Positions 63,581 through 64,000 of a stretch of 64,000 nt of DNA are shown piece by piece. Below the pieces are notes generated by a model. It saw nothing but the letters and a program-made list of their open reading frames with translations. It made no database searches and was not told where the DNA came from. Numbering within the stretch: the first letter of the stretch is position 1; each line of letters starts with the position of its first letter. A program made the translations under genes and the position numbers. Origin of the DNA: Streptomyces sp. TBY4 (GTDB lineage Bacteria; Actinomycetota; Actinomycetes; Streptomycetales; Streptomycetaceae); contig NZ_JANAVF010000003.1 of NCBI RefSeq assembly GCF_024213195.1, positions 395,420 to 459,419 of the forward strand, written 5' to 3'.

Positions 63581-63606
63581 CGATGCACACCGACCGGTGT
63601 CCATCG
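63581..63606. promoter_or_regulatory. Palindromic operator between F420 reductase-like and HxlR genes
   Basis: CGATG-C-ACACCG and CGGTGT-C-CATCG form a near-perfect 26-bp palindrome around a two-base AC centre (63581-63606) in the 103-base divergent gap. Probable HxlR binding site. Confidence 0.6.
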
Positions 63607-63626
63607 GCGGGGGCAGGATGGGGCGC

Positions 63627-64000
63627 ATGGAGAAGCTGCCCGACCCGGCCGCGGGCCTGCCGGATCTCACGTACACGGCGGACTGCCGGGCGCGCGTCGC
63701 CTTCGAGGTGCTGGCGAACCGCTGGGACAGCGTCGTGGTCTTCACGCTCGGCGCGGCGGGCCGGCCGATGCGGCCGAGGGCGCTGGTCGCACGGATCGGC
63801 GGGATCAGCCCGAAGGCGCTGAACGAGGCGCTGCGGCGGCTGGAGCGCAACGGCCTCGTGGAGCGCCGGGCGTACGCCGAGGCCCCGCCGCGGGTGGACT
63901 ACGCCCTGACCGCGGCCGGTACGGCCCTGCTCGTGCCGATGCGGGCGATGGGGGCCTGGGCCGCGGAGTACGCGGACGACGTGCTCGACGCGCAGGACCG
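63627..64000 (+). CDS. HxlR family transcriptional regulator (3' end outside window)
   Basis: The frame is open to the window end (124 codons). ATG 63627 leads to FEVLANRWDSVVVFTL, the helix-turn-helix ISPKALNEALRRLERNGLVERR and the wing, as in HxlR proteins; one cysteine is in TADCRARV near the N-terminus. Probable local regulator of the divergent F420 reductase-like gene. Confidence 0.88.
   Translation, partial: MEKLPDPAAGLPDLTYTADCRARVAFEVLANRWDSVVVFTLGAAGRPMRPRALVARIGGISPKALNEALRRLERNGLVERRAYAEAPPRVDYALTAAGTALLVPMRAMGAWAAEYADDVLDAQD

Overview
The window is high-GC actinobacterial DNA, almost certainly from a Streptomyces chromosome. Supporting signs are the very high GC content, frequent GTG/TTG starts, 4-nt ATGA/GTGA gene overlaps, a WhiJ-type regulator with DUF397 and anti-sigma-like ATPase partners, F420-type enzymes and a mycothiol-dependent isomerase-like protein. 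No RNA genes, CRISPR arrays, transposases or prophage genes were seen.

Region 1 (1-9.9 kb). A membrane O-acyltransferase cut by the window edge and an NmrA-type reductase end at a strong terminator. A leftward group follows: WrbA-like flavoprotein, KAS III, arylamine N-acetyltransferase and NTF2-like protein, then a hairpin, then a VOC protein and a berberine-bridge-type FAD oxidoreductase. Divergent from it is a two-gene aryl-acid reductase pair of the EhpF/EhpG (GriD/GriC) kind. Together these look like tailoring steps on a small aromatic amine or acid.

Region 2 (9.9-26.8 kb) is the most interesting part. A leftward operon (23007 to 16184) encodes an SRPBCC protein, an ANL adenylating enzyme, a flavin aromatic hydroxylase, a CreE-like aspartate N-oxygenase and a CreD-like nitrosuccinate lyase. 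The last two form the nitrous-acid-making ANS pathway known from cremeomycin. Directly downstream, same strand, is a nitrate assimilation operon (NarK-type transporter, NasC-type nitrate reductase, two NirB-type flavoproteins) with no nitrite reductase in the window. Both operons, plus a pirin gene divergent from an FMN reductase, carry the same operator-like element placed in good -35/-10 promoters. One copy lies between the SRPBCC gene and a divergent TetR gene. This suggests one TetR regulon that may supply nitrite both from aspartate and from nitrate, for diazotising an aromatic amine. A DUF6232 / DUF5955-like pair sits inside the region.

Region 3 (27-44.8 kb) is mixed accessory and housekeeping DNA: quinone oxidoreductase, MFS exporter, PPOX/F420 enzyme, HxlR-azoreductase pair, DUF418 protein, aldo/keto reductase with ArsR regulator, GNATs, DUF1266 protein, an apparent deletion scar joining an SRPBCC and a MarR remnant, a glycine-rich repeat protein, a WhiJ/DUF397/ATPase set, a secreted heptapeptide-repeat protein and a CocE-type hydrolase.

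Region 4 (45-64 kb) opens with an unusual pair: a papain-like protease fused to a tryptophan-rich propeller, followed by a chagasin-like cysteine protease inhibitor. Then come GntR-MFS, AraC, nitrilase-type, LURP-one, ATP-grasp-like, TetR-membrane, thioredoxin-NHL, M18 aminopeptidase, a duplicated zinc-finger protein, acyl-CoA dehydrogenase, an F420H2:NADP-type reductase and a truncated HxlR regulator.
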